A stretch of 64,000 nucleotides of DNA from Niastella populi (GCF_002078015.1 NZ_LWBP01000045.1:62001-126000), one strand, 5' to 3'; positions 36,920 through 48,186 are shown, counted from the stretch's first letter. Notes: a model not told the origin generated them from the letters alone. Numbers and translations are program-made.

Positions 36920-37606
36920 AAAAAAAGCCTCGCCGAAGCGAGGCCATTGTCATAATGTCTGACGGGTAGCTTTTTCACGGATACGGATCACGGAAGAGTT
37001 GCTATACTTTGGTTGCTTTACGATATGGTCTTTTCACAGATATTGGGCCGTCAATGTTCCTAAGGGCGGATCAAAACATGTATGAATCTACCTAACTTCT
37101 AATAGGTTAAATAAGTGCAAAGGGCGTTCTGATATTGGATCCTAACATGTTGGTTTTTTCCCCGGATATTGAACAATGCGTGTAATGAATTACACGGGAC
37201 GGCGAACATTGGATTTTTAACAGGCTTTTCCTACGGATACTGAAACTAACAGGGTCCATAGATACAAGGGGCCGGTATTGGATTTAAACAACACTGGTTT
37301 TTCACGGACATTGAAACTAATAGCGATTGAAATTGCACAAAGCGATATTGGATAATGAACATGAAACGGCTTTTCTACGGATAATGGAATACTTGCCCTG
37401 CATAACAAGGCTGGATATTCAAAGTAATTATTTCTGATTTTTATGAACGCTGATCATGGCAATGCGTCAATCGGGCATGGCATACGTTAATGATATATAT
37501 CGATGAGAACAATTGAAAGAAAACAGATAACTATGGCTGTTATACAATGGTTAGAATATTCGCAGAGTAGTTTTGAATTCGGTCGCTATCAGAATAACTG
37601 TATTTC
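36920..37606 (-). ncRNA. Candidate repetitive structured RNA, about 690 nt
   Basis: No credible ORF exists on either strand. On the minus strand a consensus promoter (37613-37644) lies upstream and an intrinsic terminator lies at the far end: stem GCCTCGC / GCGAGGC with a TTCG tetraloop and seven T's (36920-36944), which cannot work on the + strand. In between, about six degenerate units of 61-76 bases repeat; on the minus strand each has ATCCAATATCG, a variable middle of 20-27 bases, then GTTTCAATATCCGTGGAAAA. Starts of the latter block read on the + strand near 36970, 37030, 37152, 37223, 37298 and 37371. TTTCA and TGAAA can pair around the conserved loop. No known RNA family is recognised. 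That it is transcribed is inference. Confidence 0.5.
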
Positions 37607-37612
37607 GCGCTG

Positions 37613-37644
37613 CAAAGTTACATCGTATCAGCACATCAAACAAA
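37613..37644 (-). promoter_or_regulatory. Minus-strand promoter of the candidate RNA
   Basis: Read on the minus strand: TTTGTTTG (37637-37644), then TAACTTTG (37613-37620), an exact TAnnTTTG. Spacing from the first TTTG is 20 bases and from the second 16. Start of transcription expected near 37606, pointing to the terminator at 36944-36920. Confidence 0.55.
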
Positions 37645-38325
37645 CGTGTTTGGTATAAGTTATACACATTATAACCCCGCTTAACACACGAATAATATTC
37701 ATTTCTTAGCGCATCGATCATCGTTAGTTGCTGTATGATAACCATTTAACAAGTGTATTGTAATAAAATGCAGCAACTATCCCTCATAGTTGCAATATGG
37801 GAATCGTATTTTCTTGTTTTGGGAAAACAGGATAAGCATGGGTTGCAGAAAATGTTAAAATGAATGTTACAGAACATTCGTTAGTTTATAAACGTGTAAT
37901 TCCTGGTTCTGCCCAACCGGCGAACCCTTCACGATTGCCAATTGCCGATGCACGATTGAACCCTGCCGGCAGTTGTTCCCCCAACCTGCGCGCACCCTTC
38001 ACGATTGCCAATTGCCGATGCTCATTTGAGTCCGCTTGCCATTCGCCACCTGCCTCTGGCCATTCCGAACAATCTGAATTGGAATTTGTCTATTTAAGGG
38101 TATGCAATACGGGATTGTCATTTTGACACTAGTTCCTGCGGATTATATTACGGGGGTCATAAAATCTACTACAGGGTTATCGCTATTTTGAGAAAAAAAT
38201 TGCATAAAACACCGGTAAATACGACGTTTTTTTCGTAATTTCAATCGCTTGCTTGCTATGTAATTAAACGATTTTTACTGATTTCGACTTTTAATTGAAT
38301 ATTTTTCAAAAAACTATGCATTTCC
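37645..38325 (+). other. Non-coding region upstream of gltB
   Basis: No supported gene. It holds a hairpin with 9-bp arms TAGTTGCTG (37725-37733) and CAGCAACTA (37771-37779), and a direct repeat of CCCTTCACGATTGCCAATTG (37926 and 37988 regions) belonging to the CGATTGCC word family; the 88-codon ORF over that repeat is not credible. The last 200 bases are A/T-rich and probably contain the gltB promoter and leader, but no exact TAnnTTTG was found. Confidence 0.6.
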
Positions 38326-41300
38326 ATGGCAAGTAACCTGGGTTTATATCATCCTTCTTTTGAGCGTGATGCCTGCGGCATTGGATTCGTAGCCAGCATT
38401 AAGGGGCATAAAAGTCACCAGAACATCAGCGATGCTTTAACCATATTGGAAAATATGGAACATCGGGGTGCCTGCGGTTGTGAGAATAATACAGGCGACG
38501 GCGCCGGTATTATGATCCAAACTCCTCACGAGTTTTTCTTCGATGAGTGCATTAAGCTGGGTGTTCACCTGCCAGCCTTTGGCCGCTACGGCGTTGGGGT
38601 AATCTTCTTCCCCCGCGAGATCCGTTTGCGTGAAGAGTGTCGTGATATTTTCAATCGCGCTGCAGAAAAGTTAGGACTGGAAATTCTCGTTTACCGGAAG
38701 GTGCCTGTGAATCCGGATGGCATCGGCCCCTCAGCATTGAGTGTTGAGCCTGAGATGGAGCATGTGTTCATTGCCTGCCCCGATCATATCAATAACCCCG
38801 ATGACTTCGAACGGAAATTATTCCTGCTGCGCAACTACGCCAGCCATACCATCAACAACACGGTGAAAAAAGATGCGATCGGTTTTTATATCGCATCGCT
38901 CTCTTACAAAACCGTTGTTTACAAAGGACAATTGACCAGCGGTCAGGTTCGTCATTACTTCAACGACCTCACCAATAAAAGAATGGTTTCTGCCTTTGGC
39001 CTGGTACACTCCCGCTTCGCCACCAACACTTTCCCCAGCTGGAGACTGGCTCAGCCTTTCCGCTTCATTGCGCATAACGGCGAGATCAATACGCTGCAAG
39101 GTAACCTCAACTGGTTAAAGACCAGCGAGCATGGTTTTACCTCACCGTTCTTCACCACTCAGGAAATGGAAATGTTGCTGCCGATCGTTACGGCCAACCA
39201 GAGCGACTCTGCCTGTTTGGATAACATGATAGAACTGCTGGCGCTTACCGGCCGTTCACTCCCGCATGTAATGATGATGCTGATCCCCGAAGCATGGGAT
39301 GGCAACGATCATATGGACCCGCTGAAAAAAGCGTTCTACGAATACCACGCTTCCATCATGGAACCATGGGATGGTCCCGCTTCTATTTCATTCACAGATG
39401 GAAAAATTATCGGCGCTACCCTCGACAGGAACGGTTTGCGCCCATCGAGATATTGCGTTACAAACGATGACCGCGTAATCATGGCATCCGAAACCGGCGC
39501 CTTACCGGTCGACCCTGCCATCGTTGTAGAAAAAGGCCGTCTGCAACCCGGCAAAATGTTCGTGGTTGATATGGAACAGGGCCGTATTATCAGTGACGAA
39601 GAACTGAAAAACGATATCTGTTCACGTAAGCCTTATGGCGACTGGTTGAATCAATACAAGATCCGTTTGGAAGAACTGGATGAACCGCGTGTTGCATTCA
39701 CTCACCTGTCAGATTCATCGATCCTGAAATATCAGAAAGCTTTCGGTTATTCCACTGAAGATATCGATGATATCATTTCGCCCATGGCCGTTGACGGTAA
39801 AGAACCTATTGGTTCAATGGGTACCGATACGCCGCTGGCCGTACTGAGCGATCAGCCTCAACACATCTCTTCTTACTTCAAACAATTATTTGCACAGGTA
39901 ACCAACCCGCCCATCGATCCTATTCGCGAGCGCATGGTAATGAGCCTGGCAACCTTTGTTGGTAATAACGATAACTTACTGGAAGAAGATCCAAGACATT
40001 GCCATACCGTGGCATTGAAACATCCGATACTTACCAGCACCGAACTCGAAAAGCTGCGCAGTATCGATACCGGTATCTTCCAGGCCAAAACCCTGCAAAC
40101 ATATTTCAGGGCCGATGGCAAACCCGGTTCACTGAAAAAAGGCATCGACAGGCTTTGCCGTTATGCCGAGGATGCGGTACATGATGGATTCGAAGTGTTG
40201 ATCCTTTGCGATCGCGCGGTTGACTCGGATCACGCTGCCATTCCTTCCTTACTGGCAACAGCTGCCGTGCACCACTATCTTATTCGTAAAGGGTTGCGTG
40301 GTAAGGTAGGTATTGTTGTAGAAGCCGGCGATGTTTGGGAAGTACATCACTTCGCCTGTTTGTTAGGCTTTGGTGCTACCGCCATCAATCCATACCTGGC
40401 GCTGGCTACCATCCGCAACATGAAAGTGAACAACACCCTGCAAACTGAGCTCACCTGGGATCAGTTGCGCAAGAACTATATCAAAGCCGTTTGCGATGGT
40501 TTGTTGAAAGTGTTCTCCAAGATGGGTATTTCAACCCTGCAGTCATACCAGGGCGCCCAGATCTTCGAAATACTTGGTTTGAATAAAGAACTGGTTGACA
40601 AATGTTTCAGCGGAGCCGTTAGCCGTATTGAAGGCATCGGTTTAGATGAGCTGGCTAAAGAAGCGCTTGCCAAACACTGGTTTGCCTTCAGCCATAAGGA
40701 CATACCTGTTGACCGTTTGCCCGTTGGCGGTGTTTACCAATGGAAGCGGAAAGGGGAGTTTCACCTGTTCAACCCAACAACCATTCACCTGTTGCAGTAT
40801 GCAACAAGGATGAACGATTACAATACATTTAAGAAATACACCAAAGCGGTAAACGATCAGAGTGAGAAAGCGGCTACCCTGCGCAGCATGTTCCAGTTCA
40901 AGGTGAACAGGCCTGCTATCTCTATCGATGAGGTAGAACCGGCTGAAAGCATTTTGAAACGCTTTGCTACCGGGGCCATGAGCTTTGGTTCTATATCATG
41001 GGAAGCACACACCACACTGGCTATTGCCATGAACCGCATAGGCGCCAAGAGCAATACCGGTGAAGGTGGCGAAGATGAAGTGCGTTATACGCCGTTGCCT
41101 AACGGCGACAGTATGCGTAGCGCCATTAAACAGGTGGCCAGCGCACGCTTCGGTGTAACCAGCTATTATCTTACTGAGGCCGATGAACTGCAGATCAAAA
41201 TGGCACAGGGTGCAAAACCCGGTGAAGGTGGTCAGTTACCAGGTCACAAGGTCGATGAGTGGATCGGTAAAACCCGTCACTCTACACCTGGCGTAGGGTT

Positions 41301-42849
41301 AATTTCTCCGCCGCCGCACCACGATATCTATTCTATCGAAGATCTGGCTCAGCTGATCTTCGATCTGAAGAACTCGAACCGCGCTGCCCGCATCAACGTG
41401 AAGCTGGTATCAAAGGCCGGTGTTGGTACTATTGCAGCGGGTGTGGCAAAAGCCAAAGCCGATGTGATATTGATCGCAGGTATGGATGGCGGTACAGGTG
41501 CTTCGCCTATCAGTTCAATAAAACATGCCGGTTTACCATGGGAGTTAGGCCTTGCCGAAACCCATCAAACACTGGTAAAAAATAAATTACGCAGCCGGGT
41601 GATAGTACAGGCCGACGGTCAGATGAAAACAGGCCGCGATATCGCTATCGCCACTTTGTTAGGTGCAGAAGAGTGGGGTGTTGCAACGGCAGCCCTCGTT
41701 GTTGAAGGTTGTATCATGATGCGTAAATGTCACCTGAATACCTGCCCGGTAGGTGTTGCCACCCAGGACCCTGAACTGCGCAAGCGCTTCAACGGTAATG
41801 CCGATCATGTAGTGAACTTCTTCAAATTCATTGTACAGGACCTGCGTGAGATCATGGCTGAACTGGGCTTCCGTACCATTAATGAAATGGTTGGACAGGT
41901 TGACTGCCTCGAAATGCGTGAAGGCATTACACACTGGAAAACAAGCAAACTCGATCTGTCGCCCATATTGTACAAAGAGCCGGCTGCTGCTTACACCGGT
42001 TTGTACAAAATGGAAGAGCAGGATCATGGTATGGCAGATGTGCTCGACTGGAAACTGCTGGAGGCTGCAAAACCTGCGCTGGAAAAACAGGAGCGCATTT
42101 CGGCTTCGTTCGCGGTTAAGAATACCGACAGAACCATCGGCACCATATTATCGAACGAGATCTCGAAGAAATATAAAGCGGAAGGATTACCTGATGATAC
42201 CATTCACTTCAGTTTTAATGGTACGGCCGGACAAAGCTTTGGCGCTTTCAATACGAAAGGCGTAACGCTCGAGCTGGAAGGTGATGCCAACGACTATTTT
42301 GGTAAAGGATTGAGCGGCGCCAAACTGATCGTTTATCCGCCCAAACAGTCAAGCTTTGTACCTGAAGAGAACATCCTCATCGGTAACACGGCTTTCTATG
42401 GCGCAACCAGTGGTGAAGCGTACATAAGAGGTAAAGCCGGTGAACGTTTCGCGGTTCGTAACTCAGGCGCTGAAGTAGTAGTGGAAGGTACAGGCGATCA
42501 CGGTTGTGAATACATGACCGGTGGCCGCGTGGTGATCTTGGGTGCTACCGGCCGCAACTTTGCCGCGGGTATGAGTGGCGGTATCGCTTATGTATATGAT
42601 GTGAAAGGGCAGTTCGCCTCTATGTGCAATAAAGAAATGGTTGACCTCGATCCGGTAGATGCAGAAGATGCACAGGCGTTGAATGATATGATCACCCGCC
42701 ACTACGCATATACCGGCAGTACTGTAGCCCGTTTTGTGTTGGACGATTTCGAGAACCAGTTGAAGAACTTCATTAAAGTGTTTCCGAAAGATTACAAAAA
42801 AGCTTTACAGGAAAAGAGCAAGGTTAAACAGAGCGCCAAAAAGAAGTAA
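38326..42849 (+). CDS. gltB: Glutamate synthase, large subunit
   Basis: 1507 aa, full length. The class-II glutaminase nucleophile is Cys17 in [10 protein letters not shown], so the first 16 residues are a propeptide to be removed. Further: [12 protein letters not shown], the central domain, FMN domain with [10 protein letters not shown] and [11 protein letters not shown], the 3Fe-4S cysteines in [15 protein letters not shown], and the C-terminal GXGXG beta-helix domain ([23 protein letters not shown]). It makes two glutamate from glutamine and 2-oxoglutarate. gltD follows. Confidence 0.97.
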   Translation: MASNLGLYHPSFERDACGIGFVASIKGHKSHQNISDALTILENMEHRGACGCENNTGDGAGIMIQTPHEFFFDECIKLGVHLPAFGRYGVGVIFFPREIRLREECRDIFNRAAEKLGLEILVYRKVPVNPDGIGPSALSVEPEMEHVFIACPDHINNPDDFERKLFLLRNYASHTINNTVKKDAIGFYIASLSYKTVVYKGQLTSGQVRHYFNDLTNKRMVSAFGLVHSRFATNTFPSWRLAQPFRFIAHNGEINTLQGNLNWLKTSEHGFTSPFFTTQEMEMLLPIVTANQSDSACLDNMIELLALTGRSLPHVMMMLIPEAWDGNDHMDPLKKAFYEYHASIMEPWDGPASISFTDGKIIGATLDRNGLRPSRYCVTNDDRVIMASETGALPVDPAIVVEKGRLQPGKMFVVDMEQGRIISDEELKNDICSRKPYGDWLNQYKIRLEELDEPRVAFTHLSDSSILKYQKAFGYSTEDIDDIISPMAVDGKEPIGSMGTDTPLAVLSDQPQHISSYFKQLFAQVTNPPIDPIRERMVMSLATFVGNNDNLLEEDPRHCHTVALKHPILTSTELEKLRSIDTGIFQAKTLQTYFRADGKPGSLKKGIDRLCRYAEDAVHDGFEVLILCDRAVDSDHAAIPSLLATAAVHHYLIRKGLRGKVGIVVEAGDVWEVHHFACLLGFGATAINPYLALATIRNMKVNNTLQTELTWDQLRKNYIKAVCDGLLKVFSKMGISTLQSYQGAQIFEILGLNKELVDKCFSGAVSRIEGIGLDELAKEALAKHWFAFSHKDIPVDRLPVGGVYQWKRKGEFHLFNPTTIHLLQYATRMNDYNTFKKYTKAVNDQSEKAATLRSMFQFKVNRPAISIDEVEPAESILKRFATGAMSFGSISWEAHTTLAIAMNRIGAKSNTGEGGEDEVRYTPLPNGDSMRSAIKQVASARFGVTSYYLTEADELQIKMAQGAKPGEGGQLPGHKVDEWIGKTRHSTPGVGLISPPPHHDIYSIEDLAQLIFDLKNSNRAARINVKLVSKAGVGTIAAGVAKAKADVILIAGMDGGTGASPISSIKHAGLPWELGLAETHQTLVKNKLRSRVIVQADGQMKTGRDIAIATLLGAEEWGVATAALVVEGCIMMRKCHLNTCPVGVATQDPELRKRFNGNADHVVNFFKFIVQDLREIMAELGFRTINEMVGQVDCLEMREGITHWKTSKLDLSPILYKEPAAAYTGLYKMEEQDHGMADVLDWKLLEAAKPALEKQERISASFAVKNTDRTIGTILSNEISKKYKAEGLPDDTIHFSFNGTAGQSFGAFNTKGVTLELEGDANDYFGKGLSGAKLIVYPPKQSSFVPEENILIGNTAFYGATSGEAYIRGKAGERFAVRNSGAEVVVEGTGDHGCEYMTGGRVVILGATGRNFAAGMSGGIAYVYDVKGQFASMCNKEMVDLDPVDAEDAQALNDMITRHYAYTGSTVARFVLDDFENQLKNFIKVFPKDYKKALQEKSKVKQSAKKK

Positions 42850-42936
42850 CATATCGAATATTGAATGATGAATGTTGAACATCGAAATGGTATTCACTTC
42901 GTCATTCAATATTGTAACATTCGATATTCAACTGTT
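42850..42936. repeat. Inverted word-repeat element (ATCGAATATTGAATG)
   Basis: 42852-42888 reads ATCGAATATTGAATGATGAATG..., 42903-42935 reads CATTCAATATTGTAACATTCGATATTCAAC; the arms are reverse complements with drift and only about 15 bases apart. It fills most of the gltB-gltD gap without an obvious terminator. Confidence 0.8.
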
Positions 42937-43001
42937 TAAATGTCGAATAAGCAACCAAAACATAATTCTTATTACGTAGAACTTAATAGAACTAAATCAA
43001 T

Positions 43002-44507
43002 ATGGGTAAACCAACGGGTTTTTTGGAGTTTACCAGGGAGTTGCCTGGTAAGAAACCAGTAGAGGAAAGGTTAAAAAATTACAATGAGTTCATTGAGCGG
43101 TATAGCGATGAAAAGCTGAACCAGCAATCGGCCCGTTGTATGAATTGTGGTGTTCCTTTTTGCCATAGCGGATGCCCGCTGGGTAATGTGATACCAGAGT
43201 TTAATGATGCGGTATACCGCAAAAGCTGGCAGGAGGCGTATGAAATTCTTGCCTCTACCAATAACTTTCCTGAGTTTACCGGCCGTATTTGTCCGGCCCC
43301 ATGCGAAAGCGCATGCGTACTGGGCATTAATCAACCGGCCATTACAATTGAAGAAATTGAAAAGCATATTATAGAAATAGCTTTCGATAAAGGATTTGTA
43401 AAACCACGTAAACCAAACGTACGCACCGGTAAAAAGGTAGCGGTTGTAGGTTCCGGTCCGGCCGGTTTGGCTGCCGCAGCGCAGTTGAACTATGCAGGGC
43501 ACACGGTAACCGTTTTCGAGCGCGACGATAAACCCGGCGGACTGTTACGTTATGGGATCCCTGATTTCAAACTCGAAAAATGGGTAATTGACAGAAGGAT
43601 CAAACTGATGGAAGAAGAGGGTGTTACTTTCCGCTGTCATGCCAACGTAGGCGAGAATGTACGCATCAACGACCTGCTGCGCGAGTACCATGCTATTGTA
43701 CTGGCTGGTGGTTCAACGGTTCCCCGCGATCTGAAGATCCCCGGCCGCGAACTGAAGGGTGTTTATTATGCCATGCAGTTCCTGAAACAGCAGAACAAAC
43801 GCAATGCCGGCCTCGATCCGCTGGCGCATGCAAATATCGAGAGCAATATTTTCAGCGAAAATTTATTGGCTACCAGTAAGAATGTAGTGGTGATAGGTGG
43901 TGGCGATACCGGCAGTGACTGTGTAGGTACCAGCAACCGGCACAAAGCCAAATCGGTTACCCAGTTTGAGCTGCTGCCAAAACCGCCCGATGGCCGTAAC
44001 GAGTTTATGCCATGGCCTACCTTCCCCATGATCCTGAAAACATCTACTTCGCACGAAGAGGGCGCCAACCGCCACTGGGCCATTGCCACAAAAGAATTCG
44101 TTGGTGACAAAAAGGGCAACCTGAAGGCTTTGAAAGTGGTTGATCTCGAGTGGAAGGTGACCGAGGACGGCAAACCTTCACAGTTTGTTGAAAAGCCAGG
44201 CTCCGAGCGGGAGATCCCCTGTGAGCTGGCGCTGCTGGCCATGGGCTTTGTTCATCCGCAACACGAAGGCCTGCTGAATGAACTGGGGGTTGACCTCGAC
44301 AGCCGTGGGAATGTGCGGGCTACCGAGAAAGAATACAAAACAAGCATAAACAAGATCTTCGTTGCCGGTGATATGCGCCGTGGGCAAAGTCTGGTGGTTT
44401 GGGCCATCAGCGAGGGCCGGGAATGCGCGCGTAAGGTAGACGAGTTCCTGAACGAGGGCGTATCTTTCCTCGAAAGCAAAGACCAGAATATAGTTTTAGC
44501 CATTTAA
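43002..44507 (+). CDS. gltD: Glutamate synthase, small subunit
   Basis: 501 aa. N-terminal 4Fe-4S cysteines: CMNCGVPFCHSGCPLGN and CPAPCESACVLG. FAD-binding VVGSGPAGLAAAAQLN with GGLLRYGIPDFKLEK, NADPH-binding VVIGGGDTGSDCVG, and the C-terminal FVAGDMRRGQSLVVWAI. It passes electrons from NADPH to GltB. The gene ends before a strong terminator. Confidence 0.97.
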   Translation: MGKPTGFLEFTRELPGKKPVEERLKNYNEFIERYSDEKLNQQSARCMNCGVPFCHSGCPLGNVIPEFNDAVYRKSWQEAYEILASTNNFPEFTGRICPAPCESACVLGINQPAITIEEIEKHIIEIAFDKGFVKPRKPNVRTGKKVAVVGSGPAGLAAAAQLNYAGHTVTVFERDDKPGGLLRYGIPDFKLEKWVIDRRIKLMEEEGVTFRCHANVGENVRINDLLREYHAIVLAGGSTVPRDLKIPGRELKGVYYAMQFLKQQNKRNAGLDPLAHANIESNIFSENLLATSKNVVVIGGGDTGSDCVGTSNRHKAKSVTQFELLPKPPDGRNEFMPWPTFPMILKTSTSHEEGANRHWAIATKEFVGDKKGNLKALKVVDLEWKVTEDGKPSQFVEKPGSEREIPCELALLAMGFVHPQHEGLLNELGVDLDSRGNVRATEKEYKTSINKIFVAGDMRRGQSLVVWAISEGRECARKVDEFLNEGVSFLESKDQNIVLAI

Positions 44508-44529
44508 ATATAGCAGGCACTTTTTTTGA

Positions 44530-44560
44530 AGCCATCCGCCGCCGCGGATGGCTTTTTTTT
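44530..44560 (+). terminator. Intrinsic terminator after gltD
   Basis: Perfect 10-bp stem AGCCATCCGC / GCGGATGGCT with loop CGCC, followed by eight T's, 23 bases after the gltD stop codon. Confidence 0.95.
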
Positions 44561-45014
44561 TGTTGAACCAACAATGCGGTAGGGGCATTGGGGGTTTGCG
44601 ATAAACACAGGTTTATACGAGGTGCCCCGTTAAGGGCGAGGCAATTTTCTTTTTAATGAATATAAATATAATTAATATGATGTTTTGACCACCCGGATTC
44701 ACCAATTTGAACGTATTGGGCTGAAAAAAGTGAGAAAAACTGATACTTTTAACAAATCGAATTAAAAAGGCCCGTATTTTTTGATGCTATCCAAAAAGGG
44801 TAGCTTTTTTTATTTTCAAAACGGGTATTTGTTTAAAGAATAGGGTAACAAGTAGTTATGACAATTAGAAAAGATAAATAAGATATGTATTATAAATAAT
44901 AAAATATATTAGATGTATCAGGTTTTATTTGAAAAAAATGATATTTTCGATTAGATATTATTAGATACAATATTTTAATAATATAATTACATCTAAACTA
45001 AAACAACGGAAACA
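44561..45014 (+). promoter_or_regulatory. Upstream region of amt with a second terminator-like hairpin
   Basis: GCTATCC-aaaaa-GGGTAGC followed by seven T's lies at 44786-44811, with no gene between it and the gltD terminator. It could end a short leader RNA (a TACTTTTA box lies near 44742) or be a remnant. From 44812 to 45014 the sequence is extremely A/T-rich and probably contains the amt promoter; no exact consensus was found. Confidence 0.55.
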
Positions 45015-46415
45015 ATGAAACTGTCATTCAAATCGGTTATGCCGTTCCTGGTCTTGGTAGTTCTGGCCCTGGCTGCCATGTTTATTACACCTGAAGCGGA
45101 TTTTGCTCCGGGCGCAACAGATACCCAGTATAGTGCAGCAGATATTGGCTGGGTACTGGTTTCAACGGCACTTGTATTTTTAATGACTCCTGGCCTCGCC
45201 TTCTTTTACGGCGGTATGGTGCATCGGAAAAACGTTATCTCCACAATGATCAAGAGTGTGGTGGCTGCCGGAGTGGTTGGTGTTTTGTGGATCGTCGTTG
45301 GCTTTAGTTTGAGCTTTGGCGAGTCTATCGGCGGATTTATCGGTAACCCTTCCACCTTTCTGTTCTTCAAAGGAGTGAAGTCGGGCGCCGCCTGGCCCGC
45401 TGCCGCAACGATTCCTCTCGGTTTGTTTGCCCTCTTTCAAATGATGTTCGCTATCATCACACCCGGTCTGGTTGTTGGTGCCGTAGCTGAACGCATTCGT
45501 TTTACTTCTTATATTTTATTCATCGTATTGTTCAGCTTACTGGTGTATGCACCTGTAGCACACTGGTCATGGCATCCGAAAGGCTTTTTGGCTGTAATGG
45601 GCGCATGGGATTTTGCAGGTGGTACTGTAGTGCATATTACAGCCGGTTGTGCGGCCCTCGCAGGCGCGCTGGTGCTGAAACGCAGAAAGTCGCACATCGA
45701 AATGAAGGAAACTCCGGCTGCGAACGTGCCTTATGTATTGATAGGTACCGGTTTGCTGTGGTTCGGCTGGTTCGGTTTTAATGCAGGTTCTGCTGTAGGT
45801 GCTTCCGGTTTGGCTGTAAATGCCTTTGGAACTACCAATACCGCTGCTGCTGCCGCTGGTTTGGCCTGGATGTTCTTCGATGTGGTAAAAGGTAAAAAAC
45901 CTTCTGTATTAGGTTTTTGTATCGGTGCCGTTGTAGGTCTGGTAGCCATTACCCCTGCAGCCGGTTTCGTAGGTATACCTCAAAGTATCATCATCGGTGT
46001 TGTTGGTGCGTTGATCTCTAACATCGCCGTAGGTATAAAACAAAAATCAAAACTCGACGATACGCTCGATGTATTCCCCTGTCACGGTTTGGGCGGTATA
46101 GTAGGTATGTTGCTTACCGGTGTATTCGCTAACCAGCTGGCGCATGGCATCGAGGGCGGTCCCCAGGGTTGGTTCTACGGTAACTTCCAATTCTTTTGGA
46201 TCCAATTCAAAGCGATGGCTATCGTAGTGTCATATAGCTTCACAGTTTCTTTCCTCATATTCAAATTCATCAACTTCATCCTGCCTTTACGTGTAACTGA
46301 AGAAGAAGAAGAGCTCGGTCTTGACGAAAGCCAGCATAACGAGAAATACGTGCAGGGAACACTGCTTGTAAATGGTGAGAATGGTAAACTCGTTGAAAAG
46401 CCTGTTGAGTTCTAG
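45015..46415 (+). CDS. amt: Ammonium transporter
   Basis: 466 aa. N-terminal hydrophobic signal-like segment, then 11 transmembrane helices. Pore residues: FFYGGMVHRKN, FQMMFAIITP, first pore His in GGTVVHITAGCAAL and second in VFPCHGLGGIVG; the central FGWFGFNAGSA is typical. The cytoplasmic tail is acidic (TEEEEELGLDES). It brings in ammonium for glutamine/glutamate synthesis next to gltBD. No P-II (glnK) gene is adjacent, unlike in many bacteria. Confidence 0.96.
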   Translation: MKLSFKSVMPFLVLVVLALAAMFITPEADFAPGATDTQYSAADIGWVLVSTALVFLMTPGLAFFYGGMVHRKNVISTMIKSVVAAGVVGVLWIVVGFSLSFGESIGGFIGNPSTFLFFKGVKSGAAWPAAATIPLGLFALFQMMFAIITPGLVVGAVAERIRFTSYILFIVLFSLLVYAPVAHWSWHPKGFLAVMGAWDFAGGTVVHITAGCAALAGALVLKRRKSHIEMKETPAANVPYVLIGTGLLWFGWFGFNAGSAVGASGLAVNAFGTTNTAAAAAGLAWMFFDVVKGKKPSVLGFCIGAVVGLVAITPAAGFVGIPQSIIIGVVGALISNIAVGIKQKSKLDDTLDVFPCHGLGGIVGMLLTGVFANQLAHGIEGGPQGWFYGNFQFFWIQFKAMAIVVSYSFTVSFLIFKFINFILPLRVTEEEEELGLDESQHNEKYVQGTLLVNGENGKLVEKPVEF

Positions 46416-46514
46416 CAAAAGAAAAAGGTACAGCTTTAATAAGAGGTAGAGCATCTGATCCATGCTCTACTCTATCACCGTACCCTTTTCATTAACACTT
46501 AAAATCTAACTGCA

Positions 46515-47585
46515 ATGTTAAGAAAAATTTCTTCATTGGCCATCATGAGCGTGGCCCTGGGTTCTTATGTTCAAGCTCAAGACTCTACGAAAAAAAGTGC
46601 CCTGAATATCACTGGTTCCGTTGACGCTTATTATCGTTACAATTTCCATAATGCCAAAGATTCCGGCTATCTGAATAATTACACCAGTTTCACCAATTCG
46701 CACAATTCATTCGAACTGGGGATGGCCTCTTTAAAGGCTGAATATACCATGGGAAAAGTGACTGGTGTTGTGGATCTGGGTTTTGGAAGAAGGGCGGATG
46801 AGTTCTCCTATACTGAAAACGGCAATGGAATGGCCACAGCCATCAAACAGGCTTATGTTTCAGTAGCCGCTACAGACAAATTGAAGTTCAGTATCGGTAA
46901 GTGGGCTACCCATATTGGTTATGAGCTGGTTGATGCCTATTTGAACCGTAACTACAGTATGTCGTACATGTTCTCGTACGGTCCTTTCTCTCATACAGGT
47001 ATTAAAGCTGAATATGCCGCCGGCAATTTTGGCTTTATGTTAGGGGTGGCCAATCCAACCGACTATGTAAGTGCCAGCTTTGGAAAGAAGATGGTATTGG
47101 CGCAGGTAAGTGCTGCAAGCGGCAGCGGAAATGTGAAGGCATTCCTGAATTACCAGGGCGGTAAGGATATCGCCTCAAATAACGTTAACCAGGTTGATTT
47201 AACCGTAACCGGAACCCTGAGCGATAAATTCAGCATTGGGTACAATGGTACCATGCAATCGTTCAAGGCCGATGGTAAAGATGATGGCGACTCATGGTGG
47301 GGATCTGCCGTTTACGTGAACGTAGATCCTTCAAAGGTGTTCGGTTTTACTTTACGCGGTGAGTATTTCGATGATAAAAAAGCGGTATCTGGCCTGGCTG
47401 CTTCAACCGGTGTTGGCACCAGCGTACTGGCTGCTACTTTATCGGGTAACATTCGGATCGATAACCTTACGATCATCCCCGAATTCAGGTTAGATAACTC
47501 GAAGGAGGCTATTTTCATGAAGAATCCGAACGAAGGCGTAAAAAGCACAGGCACGTTCCTGCTGGGAGCCACCTGGCATTTTTAA
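46515..47585 (+). CDS. Outer-membrane beta-barrel porin (BBP2-like) linked to Amt
   Basis: 356 aa. Signal peptide MLRKISSLAIMSVALGSYVQAQ, then alternating amphipathic strands and a final aromatic strand GTFLLGATWHF with terminal Phe, the outer-membrane insertion signal. Features such as YYRYNFHN near the N-terminus and SIGKWATHIGYEL match putative beta-barrel porin-2 proteins that accompany ammonium transporters in Bacteroidota. It may let ammonium or another nitrogen compound across the outer membrane (inference). Confidence 0.8.
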   Translation: MLRKISSLAIMSVALGSYVQAQDSTKKSALNITGSVDAYYRYNFHNAKDSGYLNNYTSFTNSHNSFELGMASLKAEYTMGKVTGVVDLGFGRRADEFSYTENGNGMATAIKQAYVSVAATDKLKFSIGKWATHIGYELVDAYLNRNYSMSYMFSYGPFSHTGIKAEYAAGNFGFMLGVANPTDYVSASFGKKMVLAQVSAASGSGNVKAFLNYQGGKDIASNNVNQVDLTVTGTLSDKFSIGYNGTMQSFKADGKDDGDSWWGSAVYVNVDPSKVFGFTLRGEYFDDKKAVSGLAASTGVGTSVLAATLSGNIRIDNLTIIPEFRLDNSKEAIFMKNPNEGVKSTGTFLLGATWHF

Positions 47586-47633
47586 CACACCGTTCCAGTC
47601 ATATCGTTGGTTTTAAATGATGTTTAAAACCGT

Positions 47634-47669
47634 GTTGACGGTTGGTGAATGGCAGTATCAACCGTCAAC
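47634..47669 (+). terminator. Hairpin 3' of the porin gene
   Basis: Perfect 11-bp arms GTTGACGGTTG and CAACCGTCAAC around a 14-base loop, 48 bases after the porin stop codon. No T-run; the stronger terminator follows at 47752. Confidence 0.55.
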
Positions 47670-47751
47670 TTCATAAAACTGAGTAACTTATTAAGCCGCT
47701 ACGCGATCGCGGTCCGTAACCAAAACTAACCGGCTTATCTTATTGCAATCC

Positions 47752-47788
47752 AAAAAAGGATATTTCCTGCCTGGAAATATCCTTTTTT
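47752..47788. terminator. Bidirectional-type intrinsic terminator
   Basis: Sixteen-bp stem with six A's on the left and six T's on the right around GGATATTTCC / GGAAATATCC and a 5-base loop. It ends the amt-porin transcript. Confidence 0.92.
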
Positions 47789-48186
47789 CTTGCCCTGACG
47801 GCAGACTGAGTATTACCAGATTGTAAACAAATCCAATTTTAAAGCATACCAAACAAATACAAACTGCAGGCTGAACTCACCGTTTGCCTGGGGTTGGTCT
47901 GGGCTTGGTCTGCGTTTGGTTTGGGCCAGGTCTGTGATTGAGTAAAGGCGGTTGTTGTAAAGAGGCGAGGGAGGTATTGTGAAAAACGGGGAGCAATGGC
48001 GCTTTGCCATAAAGGAAATAGTTATATTACAAATAATATTATATATTCCATAATTGACATGATGAAGCTAAAAAATGGTATTTTTGATCCTAGTTAAAGA
48101 TGTATGTTGGAATTAATACAATGATAATAGCGGATATTGGATATTTTATTACATTGTATTTTTCTTAATGTTTTAAATTGGTGGTT
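47789..48186 (+). other. Gap without supported gene
   Basis: Contains a drifting GGTCTGCGTTTGGTTTGGG / GGTCTGGGCTTGGTCTG word repeat at about 47884-47935, then A/T-rich sequence with no clear promoter or ORF. Confidence 0.5.

Noticed and set aside
36969-37440. Decayed CRISPR array: ~47-base repeat-like blocks with TTGAAAC and ~25-base variable parts
   Set aside because: Unit size resembles Bacteroidota type II-C arrays, but the repeat blocks differ strongly from each other, spacing is uneven (61 to 122 bases) and no cas gene is in the window. Promoter and terminator on the minus strand fit a discrete RNA better.
37551-37745. 64-codon minus-strand ORF
   Set aside because: It runs across the proposed promoter of the candidate RNA and shows no recognisable protein features.
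37860-38126. 88-codon ORF upstream of gltB
   Set aside because: It translates two direct copies of the CACGATTGCCAATTG word; no coding character.
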